Of a stretch of DNA of 16,486 nucleotides, positions 7,265 through 14,192 are shown piece by piece. A model generated the notes under the pieces. The model had not been told where the DNA came from. It saw only the letters and a program-made list of their open reading frames with translations, and did not search any database. How positions within the stretch are numbered: position 1 is the stretch's first letter; each line of letters opens with the position of its first letter. Source of the stretch: Clostridiales bacterium. Its GTDB lineage: Bacteria > Bacillota > Clostridia > Oscillospirales > Oscillospiraceae. The DNA is taken from assembly GCA_020861055.1 (NCBI GenBank), contig JAJBTD010000228.1:1-16486 (forward strand), read 5' to 3'. The translations under genes and the position numbers were made by a program.

Positions 7265-8233
7265 TTACCAGGCGTCCTGCCCCTTCTCCCGGGGCAGCAC
7301 CTGCTTTAATGCCTCGATAGCCACCTCCATCATGGAGTCGTCCGGCTCGAAGGTGGTAAAATTCTGCATCCACAGACCCGGCGCAGTGAGGATGCGGGTC
7401 ACAATGTTGTCATGTCCCCCGGCATAGCGGTTGAACTCGTAACTCACCGCCATGATGACCGGCAGGGACAGCAGCTGGAGCAGAATACGCACCAGCAGAT
7501 TGGGCGGGTCGTACAGGGAAAACATGACAGCATGGACCAGGATGGCGATGGCGATCACCATAAACAAAAAGCTGGTACCGCAGCGGGGATGGTGCCGGGG
7601 CATTTTCCGGACGTTGTCCACCGTCAGCTCCAGGCCCCGCTCGTAGCAGAAGATGCTCTTATGCTCCGCCCCGTGGTAGGCGAACACCCGCTGCATATCC
7701 TTCATACGGGAGCAGAGGATGAGATAGACCAGGAAGATGAGGATGCGCACCACCCCTTCCACCAGACTGACCGCCAGCTTGTTCATGGGGAGAAAGTTCC
7801 CCAGCAGACCGGTGATCAGGGTGGGCAGCAGGAAGAACAGCCCCACGGACAGGCACACCGCCATGACCACCGCCAGGGTGATGATAGCCTTGCCAAAGGC
7901 CTCGCTGCCCAGCTTTTTCTCCAGCCACTGCTCGAACCGGGACGGCTCCGCCTCCTCTTCCTCCTCCGGGTAGAAATCGGCGGAGAACATCAGCGCCTTG
8001 ACCCCCCGGTACATGGAGTCCAGAAAGGTGACGCAGCCCCGGATAAAGGGCCAGCCCAGGACGGGATACCGCGCCTTGATGAGCTTCAGCTCCTCCACCT
8101 GGATCTCCATTCCGCCGTCCGGCCGGCGGACGACGATGGCCTGTTTCTCCGGACCACGCATCAGAATGCCCTCGATCAAGGCCTGACCGCCGATGGAGGT
8201 GCGGAAACCGCTCTCCTTACTTTTGTCTGCCAT
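7265..8233 (-). CDS. DUF1385 (YqhQ-like) membrane protein
   Basis: This belongs to the DUF1385 family, which includes YqhQ of Bacillus; its biochemical role is not established. The 322-residue protein opens with the family signature GGQALIEGILMRGP near residues 14-27, has an acidic run (PEEEEEAEPSR) before the membrane part, and shows four hydrophobic segments (roughly 110-140, 150-175, 220-240 and 250-270). Between them lie the conserved YHGAEHKSIFCYERG and HPRCGTSFLFM segments, whose His and Cys residues could bind metal; that last point is inference. Two ATG codons stand in tandem. The second (8233) is six bases after AAGGAG and is preferred. This is the first gene of the DUF1385-prmC-recA-recX run, directly behind the promoter with LexA boxes. 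Confidence 0.9.
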   Translation of the reverse strand: MADKSKESGFRTSIGGQALIEGILMRGPEKQAIVVRRPDGGMEIQVEELKLIKARYPVLGWPFIRGCVTFLDSMYRGVKALMFSADFYPEEEEEAEPSRFEQWLEKKLGSEAFGKAIITLAVVMAVCLSVGLFFLLPTLITGLLGNFLPMNKLAVSLVEGVVRILIFLVYLILCSRMKDMQRVFAYHGAEHKSIFCYERGLELTVDNVRKMPRHHPRCGTSFLFMVIAIAILVHAVMFSLYDPPNLLVRILLQLLSLPVIMAVSYEFNRYAGGHDNIVTRILTAPGLWMQNFTTFEPDDSMMEVAIEALKQVLPREKGQDAW

Positions 8234-8269
8234 CATTGGCTCCTTCCAGTCGATTCTGTCGATAACGAC

Positions 8270-8298
8270 ATTCTATCAAACATTCGTTCTAATTGCAA
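8270..8298 (-). promoter_or_regulatory. Promoter of the DUF1385-prmC-recA-recX operon
   Basis: TTGCAA (8293-8298) and TAGAAT (8270-8275) are separated by exactly 17 bases, and TG one base before the -10 box makes it an extended -10. It lies in the 94-base gap between the histidine kinase stop and the DUF1385 start. One LexA-type box fills the spacer and another lies just upstream. Confidence 0.8.
8277..8290. promoter_or_regulatory. LexA (SOS) box inside the promoter spacer
   Basis: On the minus strand this reads AGAACGAATGTTTG. The core GAAC-N4-GTTT has one mismatch to the Bacillus-type LexA consensus CGAAC-N4-GTTCG in the inner GAAC-N4-GTTC part. It lies between the -35 and -10 boxes, where a bound repressor would block RNA polymerase. 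Confidence 0.75.
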
Positions 8299-8306
8299 GT
8301 CTTTTC

Positions 8307-8320
8307 CGAACATTTGTTCT
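8307..8320. promoter_or_regulatory. LexA (SOS) box upstream of the -35 box
   Basis: On the minus strand this reads AGAACAAATGTTCG, with a perfect palindromic core GAAC-N4-GTTC (8308-8319) as in the Gram-positive LexA/DinR consensus. Its centre is about 30 bases (three helical turns) from the centre of the second box, so two LexA dimers could bind on the same face. Because recA lies downstream in the same gene run, SOS control is the natural reading. Confidence 0.82.
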
Positions 8321-8327
8321 GAATTTT

Positions 8328-9992
8328 TCAGGGAATATTACGGTCTCCCGACTGCTGTTGCTGGGCCATCTCCGCCCGGATCTCCTCCAGGGGCAAGGCC
8401 CCGGTGGTACCGGTGGGCTTGCTGGGAGATGGGGCGGAAATTGGCAAAAGCACACGCACTAAGCAGCCACCCCCCGGTGCGTTGGAAATGTCCAGCACGC
8501 CTCCGTGACGGGTGACGATCTCATCGCAGACGGCCAGTCCGATGCCGTTTCCTCTGGCCTTGGAGGAGCCTTTGTAGAACTTCTTCTTGACAAAGGGCAG
8601 CTCCTCCTCCGGGATGCCCTGGCCGTAGTCCCGGATAGAGATGCAGATAGTATCCTCCACCCGTGCGATGGCGGTCTGGATGACGCCGCCGGAGCCGCCG
8701 TGCTTGGCCGCATTGTCCAGCAGATTGCAAAACACCTGCCGCAGCCGCTGAGGGTCGCCGGGGATGGGGTCGAACTCCTCCTCGCAGTCGTTGTGGTGGA
8801 GGGTAATGCCCTGCTTTTGGAAGATCTGACCATAGGTGAACACGGCGTCCTCAAATTCCGCCTTGATGTCGATGGGCTCCATGTTCAGGGTGAACCGGCC
8901 GTCCTCCATCCGGGAGAAGTCCAGCAACTCCTCCACCATCTGGGCCAGCCGCTTTCCCTCACTGACGATGATGCCCAGGCCCTTCCGGTACTCCCCCTGG
9001 TCCGTGATCTCCCCGGACAGGAGGGTCTCACCCCAGCCGTTGATCGCGGTCAGGGGCGTTCGCAGCTCATGAGAGACGGAGGAGATAAACTCGCTGCGCA
9101 TCTTCTCATTTTGGCTGATCTGCATGGACATATCGTTGATGGCGTCGGTCAGCTCTCCGATCTCGTCGTCGTTCTGCTTTTCGATCTGGACGCCGTAGCT
9201 CCCCGTGGCGATCCGGTTCGCCGTCTCCGTGATCCCGGCGATGGGGTCTACAATGGATTTGATGAAGTAGATGCTGATCACATAGGTCACAAGCACCATC
9301 AGCAGCCCCACCAGCATGACCGCCACGACGATACCGACGATCTGCCCGTCCACCACGGAGAGGGAGGTCACCAGGCGCATGACCCCCTTTACCTTGCCGC
9401 TTTTGACGTGAGGGGCGGAAACCGCCATAATGCGCTCCCCGGTGCTGGCGTCCCGGCCCACCCAGTAGCCGATCTCCTGGGTATCGACCGCCTGGGTCAC
9501 GTCCTCGGTCATGGCGCTGGCCTGGGTGCTCAGGCCGTAGGAGGAGAGGGAGGACAGGATGACCCTCTGCTCCTCCGTATCTACGAATTGCAGCTCCAGC
9601 CGGTCCCGGTCGTCGAAGCCGCTGATATAGTAATTGGCCATCTCCAGGTACTCGTCCTCGGTAGAGGCATAGCTGGAGAAAAAGTCGCATGCCTCCTTCA
9701 CCCGGGCCTCCATACCGGTACGCATGGAGCTGTAATAATAGTTGCTCAGGCCCACAGAGGCGGCAATGATCGCCATCACCACAAAGCTCAGCACAACGCC
9801 CACGCTGTTGATCAGCCACCGGCGGCGGATGCCCTTTTGGAACAGGCTGGGGGATGGGATCAGGTCCTTGAGGCTCCATTTGACGCCCTTGGCCCGTTCT
9901 TTTTCGTCCGGAGGGGGCTTTTTTTCACTTCTCTCCCGTTTTCCCGGTCCCTTGGGCGGAGCCTGTTTCTGCTCGTTTCGTCTCTTCGGCAT
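8328..9992 (-). CDS. Membrane sensor histidine kinase
   Basis: This is the sensor partner of the adjacent response regulator; its signal is unknown. The 554-residue protein has a highly charged, Lys/Arg/Pro-rich cytoplasmic tail (1-58), a membrane segment (about 61-83), an extracellular sensor domain (about 85-217), a second membrane segment (about 218-243), a HAMP linker (about 244-297), a HisKA domain with phospho-acceptor His308 in SSVSHELRTPL, and an ATPase domain with N box NLLDNAAKH (423-431), G1 DYGQGI (455-460) and G2 GNGIGLA (481-487). About 35 extra residues follow the ATPase fold. The ATG at 9992 shares one base with the regulator stop (TGATG); an in-frame ATG four codons earlier lies inside the regulator gene. 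The domain order resembles PhoR/WalK-type kinases, but a specific function cannot be assigned. Confidence 0.93.
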   Translation of the reverse strand: MPKRRNEQKQAPPKGPGKRERSEKKPPPDEKERAKGVKWSLKDLIPSPSLFQKGIRRRWLINSVGVVLSFVVMAIIAASVGLSNYYYSSMRTGMEARVKEACDFFSSYASTEDEYLEMANYYISGFDDRDRLELQFVDTEEQRVILSSLSSYGLSTQASAMTEDVTQAVDTQEIGYWVGRDASTGERIMAVSAPHVKSGKVKGVMRLVTSLSVVDGQIVGIVVAVMLVGLLMVLVTYVISIYFIKSIVDPIAGITETANRIATGSYGVQIEKQNDDEIGELTDAINDMSMQISQNEKMRSEFISSVSHELRTPLTAINGWGETLLSGEITDQGEYRKGLGIIVSEGKRLAQMVEELLDFSRMEDGRFTLNMEPIDIKAEFEDAVFTYGQIFQKQGITLHHNDCEEEFDPIPGDPQRLRQVFCNLLDNAAKHGGSGGVIQTAIARVEDTICISIRDYGQGIPEEELPFVKKKFYKGSSKARGNGIGLAVCDEIVTRHGGVLDISNAPGGGCLVRVLLPISAPSPSKPTGTTGALPLEEIRAEMAQQQQSGDRNIP

Positions 9993-10678
9993 CAGAAGCC
10001 CCACTTATAGCCGTAACCCCAGACCGTTGTGATATAGGTGGGATTGGTGGGGTCGTCCTCCACCTTCAGCCGCAGGCGGCGGATGTTTACGTCCACGATC
10101 TTCACATCCCCAAAATAGTCGCTCCCCCAGACCGTCTCCAAAATCTCGTCCCGTGAGAGGGCCTTGCCTGGATTATCCATCAGCAGCTTCATGACGGTGT
10201 ACTCCACCTGGGTCAGCTTGATGCGCTGTCCGTTCTTCTCCAGCGTGCGGTTGCGGGTATTGAGCTGGAAGGGGTCCTGCCGGATAATGCCGTCGTCCAG
10301 GGGCGGCTCTCCCCCGGTGCGGCGATAGAGCGCGTCCACCCGTGCGGTCAGCTCCGCCGGGGAGAAGGGCTTGGTCACATAGTCGTCCGCCCCGGTCATC
10401 AGGCCTGTGACCTTGTCCATCTCCTGGGTGCGGGCGGTGAGCATAATAATACCGATCTTCCCGTTATCCGCCCGGAGACGGCGGCAGACCTCAAAGCCGT
10501 CCATGCCGGGGAGCATCACGTCCAGCAGAGCCACCCGGATGTCCGGGTTCCGCTTGACGACCTCCAGAGCCTCCTCTCCGCTGGACGCCTCCAGCGTATC
10601 GTAGCCGGCCCGCCGCAGATTGATGACCACAAAGCTGCGGATGTTGTCCTCATCCTCCAGTACCAGTACCTTTTTCAT
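9992..10678 (-). CDS. OmpR/PhoB-family response regulator
   Basis: This DNA-binding response regulator is phosphorylated by the kinase encoded next to it. The 228-residue protein has a receiver domain (1-about 120) with acidic residues Glu8/Asp9, phospho-acceptor Asp53 (LLDVMLPGMDG), Thr81 and Lys103 (VTKPF). A winged-helix domain (about 130-228) ends in the typical VDVNIRRLRLKVEDDP and TVWGYGYKW segments. The ATG at 10678 has GGGAGG six bases upstream. An open frame continues to 10750, but that part overlaps the lipoprotein gene and precedes the conserved MKKVLVLEDED start. The gene begins 22 bases after the lipoprotein stop and overlaps the kinase start by one base, so the three genes form an operon. 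Confidence 0.95.
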   Translation of the reverse strand: MKKVLVLEDEDNIRSFVVINLRRAGYDTLEASSGEEALEVVKRNPDIRVALLDVMLPGMDGFEVCRRLRADNGKIGIIMLTARTQEMDKVTGLMTGADDYVTKPFSPAELTARVDALYRRTGGEPPLDDGIIRQDPFQLNTRNRTLEKNGQRIKLTQVEYTVMKLLMDNPGKALSRDEILETVWGSDYFGDVKIVDVNIRRLRLKVEDDPTNPTYITTVWGYGYKWGF

Positions 10679-10700
10679 GCCGTACCTCCCATAAAGCGGT

Positions 10701-12146
10701 TCAATCGCTGGACCAGTCGGTGGTGATGATGTGGAGATTTTCCAGCACATCCTCCTCCGTCCAGTCGCAGAAGCCGTCCTCTGTCTCGTAAAATTCCACC
10801 GAATAGGCGGCGTCCTCGCTGCCCGTATCCAGGAGACTGCGTTCGCCCAGAACCGCCCGCTCCTCCCGGTCGGCGCCGGGATTTTGAGAGATGGTCATAA
10901 AGCGCGCCGCAGTGCCATTGCTCAAAACGGCGGTGCCCGTGTTCTCGTCCCGCTGGAGTATTTTCCCCCCGTCCTCGTCCACCGGGGTCAGCACATAAAA
11001 CTGGATACTTCTCTCCACCGTCTCGCCCAGGCTGTAGTCGCTGCGCTCCAGGGCGATCTCGCCGTTCCACTCCTCCGGAAGGATCAGATACCAGCCGTCG
11101 CTGCTGTTGTAATAGGTGCTGCACGCCACATGGGGCTCGCCGTTCAGATCGTACTGCACCCAGGACACCAGATAGAAGTTCTCCGACACCGTGACCGTCC
11201 CATCCTCCAGCCGCTCATAAATGCTGGAGAGGGCGGGGATCTCCCAAATGCCGTCGGCATTCAGATCCTGCTCCGCCACATAGGTACGCCGCCGGGTGCT
11301 CGTGCTGGTGCTTTTATTCTCGTCCAGCGTGACGTTTACCAGTTCTCCGTTCCGAATCGACAGGATATCCGTGAGCTGGATGCTGGAGCTGGCAGCGCCT
11401 GTCTCCGAGTCGGTCACATAGCCGGTGACATAGAGAGCGTTTCCCCCGTTATAGAGCGCGGCGCTGCGGACGCGGTCGATGCTGGCCAGGTCGTAGGAGA
11501 GGCGGGCCGTTCCCGTCAGCGCCAGTCCTCCGTCGGAATAGGTGTAATACTCCGCCCGGTTCTGGCTGGTGTCCGAGGTATCCAGGTAGAGGAGCAGCAG
11601 TTCATCCGCGCCGTCCTCATTCAAATCCACAAGACTGTAGCGGGTGTAGCTCTGGGCGGCCATCAGCTCCAGGCTGCCCCCTGACCAGACGCTGTAGGCG
11701 GACAGAGCATAGACGCCGGTAGACACCTGCCAGGTGATGACGATCTCCATGTTCCCCGCTCCGTCCAGCTGGGAATAGGACACCGAATTGACCGCACTGC
11801 CCTGGCCGTTGATGGTGGTCATGACCTCATACTCTCCCTCGTCGTTCTGCTGAAAGAGATAGATTACCAGAGCGGACTCATCCGTATCCTTGAGGAAGGC
11901 CACCGCCTCGCTGACGCCGTCTCCATCCAGGTCCACATCCTGGACCGCCTGGGTATTGGAGCCGGAGAGAGGCGCGGCGTATTCCAGTCCGCTGTCCAGC
12001 AGCGACTGGAGGGACTGCTGGAGGCTCTCATATTCCGACGACATTTTTGGCAGGGAGTAAAGCTCGTCTCCGCTTTTCAGGCTGCATCCGCTCAGCAGCA
12101 TCAGAAGCGCGCAAAGCAGCGCCGTCAGCCTGGCCCTTCGTCTCAT
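10701..12146 (-). CDS. Lipoprotein with EF-hand-like (VCBS/FG-GAP type) repeats
   Basis: I cannot name this protein. It starts with a lipoprotein signal peptide: MRRRAR, a hydrophobic stretch, and the lipobox LLSGC with Cys21 as the lipidated residue, so it should be anchored outside the cytoplasmic membrane. The 481-residue mature part is beta-rich and carries repeated Ca-binding-like loops: DVDLDGDGVSEA (70-81), QLDGAGNMEI (126-135), DLNEDGADEL (174-183) and DLNADGIWEI (294-303). This spacing suggests a propeller of VCBS/FG-GAP-like blades. The ATG at 12146 has GGAGGT six bases upstream; the open frame reaches further 5' through the terminator but lacks a start signal there. It precedes the response regulator and kinase genes, which suggests it modulates or is part of that signalling system (inference). 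Confidence 0.85.
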   Translation of the reverse strand: MRRRARLTALLCALLMLLSGCSLKSGDELYSLPKMSSEYESLQQSLQSLLDSGLEYAAPLSGSNTQAVQDVDLDGDGVSEAVAFLKDTDESALVIYLFQQNDEGEYEVMTTINGQGSAVNSVSYSQLDGAGNMEIVITWQVSTGVYALSAYSVWSGGSLELMAAQSYTRYSLVDLNEDGADELLLLYLDTSDTSQNRAEYYTYSDGGLALTGTARLSYDLASIDRVRSAALYNGGNALYVTGYVTDSETGAASSSIQLTDILSIRNGELVNVTLDENKSTSTSTRRRTYVAEQDLNADGIWEIPALSSIYERLEDGTVTVSENFYLVSWVQYDLNGEPHVACSTYYNSSDGWYLILPEEWNGEIALERSDYSLGETVERSIQFYVLTPVDEDGGKILQRDENTGTAVLSNGTAARFMTISQNPGADREERAVLGERSLLDTGSEDAAYSVEFYETEDGFCDWTEEDVLENLHIITTDWSSD

Positions 12147-12181
12147 ACCGTCACCTCCAACCATAGCTGCACTCACATGGT

Positions 12182-12210
12182 ATTTTAACACAAGCTGCGG
12201 CAAATTCCTA
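12182..12210 (-). promoter_or_regulatory. Possible promoter of the lipoprotein-regulator-kinase operon
   Basis: TAAAAT (12182-12187) is a good -10 box, preceded after 17 bases by TAGGAA, a poor -35 box. It is the best candidate in the gap between the tRNA terminator and the lipoprotein ribosome binding site, but it is weak. An activator could be needed, or the real promoter may differ. Confidence 0.3.
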
Positions 12211-12266
12211 TCCCATTTTTCAAGTTTCCCGTTTTCCGATCTGCGCCGCGGCAAAGACGGGAGAAA

Positions 12267-12304
12267 CAAAAAAATCCCGAAACCATACGGTTTCAGGATT
12301 TTTT
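12267..12304 (-). terminator. Terminator of the tRNA cluster
   Basis: On the minus strand AATCCTGAAACC, a GTAT loop and GGTTTCGGGATT form a 12-bp hairpin with one G-T pair, followed by a run of seven T. It starts about five bases after tRNA-Lys. The opposite strand also has a T run, so it could work in both directions. Confidence 0.88.
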
Positions 12305-12308
12305 CCAC

Positions 12309-12381
12309 TGACCCGTCGGGGATTCGAACCCCGGACACCCTGCTTAAAAGGCAGGTGCTCTGCCGACTGAGCTAACGGGTC
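12309..12381 (-). tRNA. tRNA-Lys (anticodon TTT)
   Basis: The full cloverleaf can be traced: acceptor GACCCGT paired with ACGGGTC, discriminator A, D-arm with AGCTCAGTCGGC, anticodon stem CCTGC/GCAGG with loop CTTTTAA, and T-arm with GGTTCGAATCC. The anticodon TTT reads AAA and AAG. The 3' CCA is not encoded. It is the last tRNA of the cluster. Confidence 0.96.
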
Positions 12382-12386
12382 ATACA

Positions 12387-12458
12387 CTGGGATGGCGGGA
12401 CTCGAACCCACGGATGCGGGAGTCAAAGTCCCGTGCCTTACCACTTGGCGACATCCCA
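12387..12458 (-). tRNA. tRNA-Gln (anticodon TTG)
   Basis: Acceptor TGGGATG pairs with CATCCCA and the discriminator is G. The anticodon stem CGGGA/TCCCG encloses CTTTGAC with anticodon TTG. The U1-A72 pair and CGCCAAGTGGTAAGGCA D-arm are typical of tRNA-Gln. CCA is not encoded. A terminator-like hairpin lies immediately upstream. Confidence 0.95.
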
Positions 12459-12462
12459 CCAT

Positions 12463-12495
12463 AAAAAGCCGGACCGGCGGGATGCCGTTCCGGCT
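12463..12495 (-). terminator. Terminator-like hairpin between tRNA-His and tRNA-Gln
   Basis: On the minus strand AGCCGGA-a-CGGC, a 5-base loop and GCCG-g-TCCGGCT form two perfect helices (7 and 4 bp) around one mismatch, followed at once by TTTTTATGG. The structure meets the usual criteria for an intrinsic terminator although it lies inside the tRNA cluster. Partial read-through or an RNA-processing role are alternatives. Confidence 0.65.
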
Positions 12496-12519
12496 GGCCC
12501 TGCCATGCAGGTAAAAAAG

Positions 12520-12594
<75 letters not shown>

Positions 12595-12671
12595 ATGAGC
12601 TGCTGAAACGGAAAATTAGGACGGTGGCCGCAGAGGGAGAGGCAACGTCTCCGCTCAGGGGCCCGGCCAAC

Positions 12672-12745
12672 TACGCCTGAAGGGATTCGAACCCCCGGCC
12701 CACTGCTTAGAAGGCAGTTGCTCTATCCGACTGAGCTACAGGCGC
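12672..12745 (-). tRNA. tRNA-Arg (anticodon TCT)
   Basis: Acceptor GCGCCTG pairs with CAGGCGT, with a G1-T72 wobble, and the discriminator is A. The anticodon stem ACTGC/GCAGT encloses CTTCTAA, anticodon TCT, reading AGA and AGG. The T-stem contains two G-T pairs. CCA is not encoded. The 77 bases between this gene and tRNA-His hold only weak potential hairpins. Confidence 0.94.
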
Positions 12746-12751
12746 GTGTGG

Positions 12752-12822
12752 AGCGGGTGATGGGAATCGAACCCACACGACCAGCTTGGAAGGCTGGGAT
12801 TCTACCATTGAACTACACCCGC
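12752..12822 (-). tRNA. tRNA-Gly (anticodon TCC)
   Basis: Acceptor GCGGGTG pairs with CACCCGC and the discriminator is T. The anticodon stem CCAGC/GCTGG encloses CTTCCAA, anticodon TCC, reading GGA and GGG. The D-arm is the short GTAGTTCAATGGTAGAA form typical of tRNA-Gly. CCA is not encoded. It is the first gene of the cluster, about 20 bases after the promoter. Confidence 0.96.
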
Positions 12823-12842
12823 AAGCCGTTATCAGCTTGAAT

Positions 12843-12871
12843 AGTCTATCACGACTGCGGGGTGTTGTCAA
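12843..12871 (-). promoter_or_regulatory. Promoter of the tRNA cluster
   Basis: A perfect -35 box TTGACA (12866-12871) and TAGACT (12843-12848) are separated by 17 bases, about 20 bases upstream of tRNA-Gly. The pyrB stop is 45 bases further upstream, with no clear terminator between, so some read-through from pyrB is possible. Confidence 0.8.
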
Positions 12872-12915
12872 GGAATTTCTTCCTATTCCTGCGACTTTTG
12901 CCGGGCAGGAGGGAA

Positions 12916-13983
12916 TCACCGCAGCGCCTTGTCGCAATAGGCGCAGCACTCCACGCCGCCCACCGTCTTGACCAGAGGCGGCAGATAGCCCCCCTCGGTC
13001 TGGGTGATGCAGTTGGGGTTAGAACAGACCGGCTTCGTGCCGATCTCCACCGGGTCGGGCTTTCGGTGCCCCTGATTGGCCAGGTCCATGAGCAGCGCCA
13101 TCCGGGCGTACATTCCGAACCGGGCCTGTTCAAAATAGGCGGCGCGGGGATCGTCGTCCACATCCACGCTGATCTCGTCCACCCGCGGAAGGGGATGGAG
13201 CACCATCATTTTGGGCTTGGCCCGCTCCAGCTTTCGACGGCTGAGAACATAGACGCCCTTGTTGCGCTCATACTCCAGGGGGTCGATAAACCGCTCCCGC
13301 TGGATGCGGGTCATATACAGCACGTCCAGCAGGGGGATGACCGCCTCCAGGCCGGTGACCTCGGTGTACCACATGTGGTTCTCCTGCATAAAGGCCCGCA
13401 TATAGTCCGGGATAGCCAGCTCTCTGGGGCTAATCAGGTAAAACTTGATATCGTCAAACTTGGACAGGGCCTTGATGAGAGAATGAACGGTCCGCCCGTT
13501 TTTCAGGTCGCCGCAGAGGCCGATGGAGATGCCGTCCACGCTGCCCCGGAGCCGGGTGATGGTGGTCAGGTCGGCCATGGTCTGGGTGGGGTGCATATGC
13601 CCCCCGTCCCCGGCATTGATCACCGGAACCTCGGAGTAGAGGCTGGCAGCCTTGGCAGCCCCCTCCCTGGGGTTGCGCATGACGATCACATCGGAATAGG
13701 CGGAGACCATCTTGATGGTGTCCTTCAGCGTCTCTCCCTTTGCGGTGGAGGAGGAGCGGGGATCTGCAAAGCCGAACACGGTCCCCCCCAGTCGAAGCAT
13801 GGCAGTCTGAAAGGAAAAATTGGTGCGGGTGGACGGCTCAAAAAAAAGACTGGCCTCCAGCTTCCCCCGACAGGCATCCAGATATTCCTCCGGATGGTCC
13901 ATGATCTGCTCTGCCCGGGCGTAAATGTCCTCCCACTCCCTGCGGCTCAGGTCGTCGAAATCAATGAGGTGTCGAAAACTCAC
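12916..13983 (-). CDS. pyrB: Aspartate carbamoyltransferase with C-terminal PyrI-like zinc domain
   Basis: This enzyme condenses carbamoyl phosphate with aspartate in pyrimidine synthesis. Catalytic-chain motifs are present: FEPSTRTNFSF (49-59; Asn55 replaces the usual second Arg of STRTR), SSSTAKGETLKDT (77-89), the His-Pro-Thr-Gln motif (131-134), GRTVHSLIKALSKF (163-176), MTRIQRERF (224-232) and LHPLPRVDEIS (262-272). These resemble the Escherichia coli catalytic chain. Unlike that 311-residue chain, this protein has 355 residues. After a PVEIGTKP linker it carries Cys320-x4-Cys325 and Cys347-x2-Cys350, the same pattern as the zinc site of the regulatory chain PyrI (Cys109, 114, 138, 141). 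PyrI's nucleotide-binding domain is absent, and no separate pyrI lies in the window. The start is GTG, eight bases after AAGGGGG. It appears to be transcribed alone. Confidence 0.95.
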   Translation of the reverse strand: MSFRHLIDFDDLSRREWEDIYARAEQIMDHPEEYLDACRGKLEASLFFEPSTRTNFSFQTAMLRLGGTVFGFADPRSSSTAKGETLKDTIKMVSAYSDVIVMRNPREGAAKAASLYSEVPVINAGDGGHMHPTQTMADLTTITRLRGSVDGISIGLCGDLKNGRTVHSLIKALSKFDDIKFYLISPRELAIPDYMRAFMQENHMWYTEVTGLEAVIPLLDVLYMTRIQRERFIDPLEYERNKGVYVLSRRKLERAKPKMMVLHPLPRVDEISVDVDDDPRAAYFEQARFGMYARMALLMDLANQGHRKPDPVEIGTKPVCSNPNCITQTEGGYLPPLVKTVGGVECCAYCDKALR

Positions 13984-14034
13984 TGCCGTTGCCCCCTTGC
14001 GTGCGATTCTGTTGTATCCTGTTCACCGCTCTGC

Positions 14035-14063
14035 ATTGTATCACGGACGGAGGCGGGAGACAA
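14035..14063 (-). promoter_or_regulatory. Promoter of pyrB
   Basis: TACAAT (14035-14040) is preceded after 17 bases by TTGTCT (14058-14063). The -10 box is strong and the -35 box weak. The untranslated leader would be only about 45 bases, and I see no PyrR-binding anti-antiterminator or attenuator hairpin in it. Confidence 0.6.
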
Positions 14064-14163
14064 GAACCGTCTGCCCAAAAAGTCAAAATTCAGCAGAAAC
14101 CACGAATTTCCCCGGAGAAAAGGGACAAATACTGCCCGGATACATCAGATTGTGCTAATACAT

Positions 14164-14192
14164 CCGGGGCGGTATGATTTTCGCCGCCCCGG
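14164..14192. repeat. 9-bp GC-rich inverted repeat upstream of the PF06541 gene
   Basis: CCGGGGCGG (14164-14172) and CCGCCCCGG (14184-14192) are perfect inverted copies around an 11-base AT-rich loop. No T run follows on either strand. It lies about 40 bases before the start of the membrane protein gene and could be an mRNA leader hairpin or an operator. Apart from the pyrB promoter, I see nothing else clear between 13984 and 14233, including no convincing promoter for the plus-strand gene. Confidence 0.55.

Noticed and set aside
8505..10010. Open frame of 501 codons on the plus strand
   Set aside because: It lies antisense to the sensor kinase, whose HisKA and ATPase motifs are intact. The translation is rich in His, Gly, Leu and Val in a pattern typical of the GC-rich opposite strand and has no recognisable domain.
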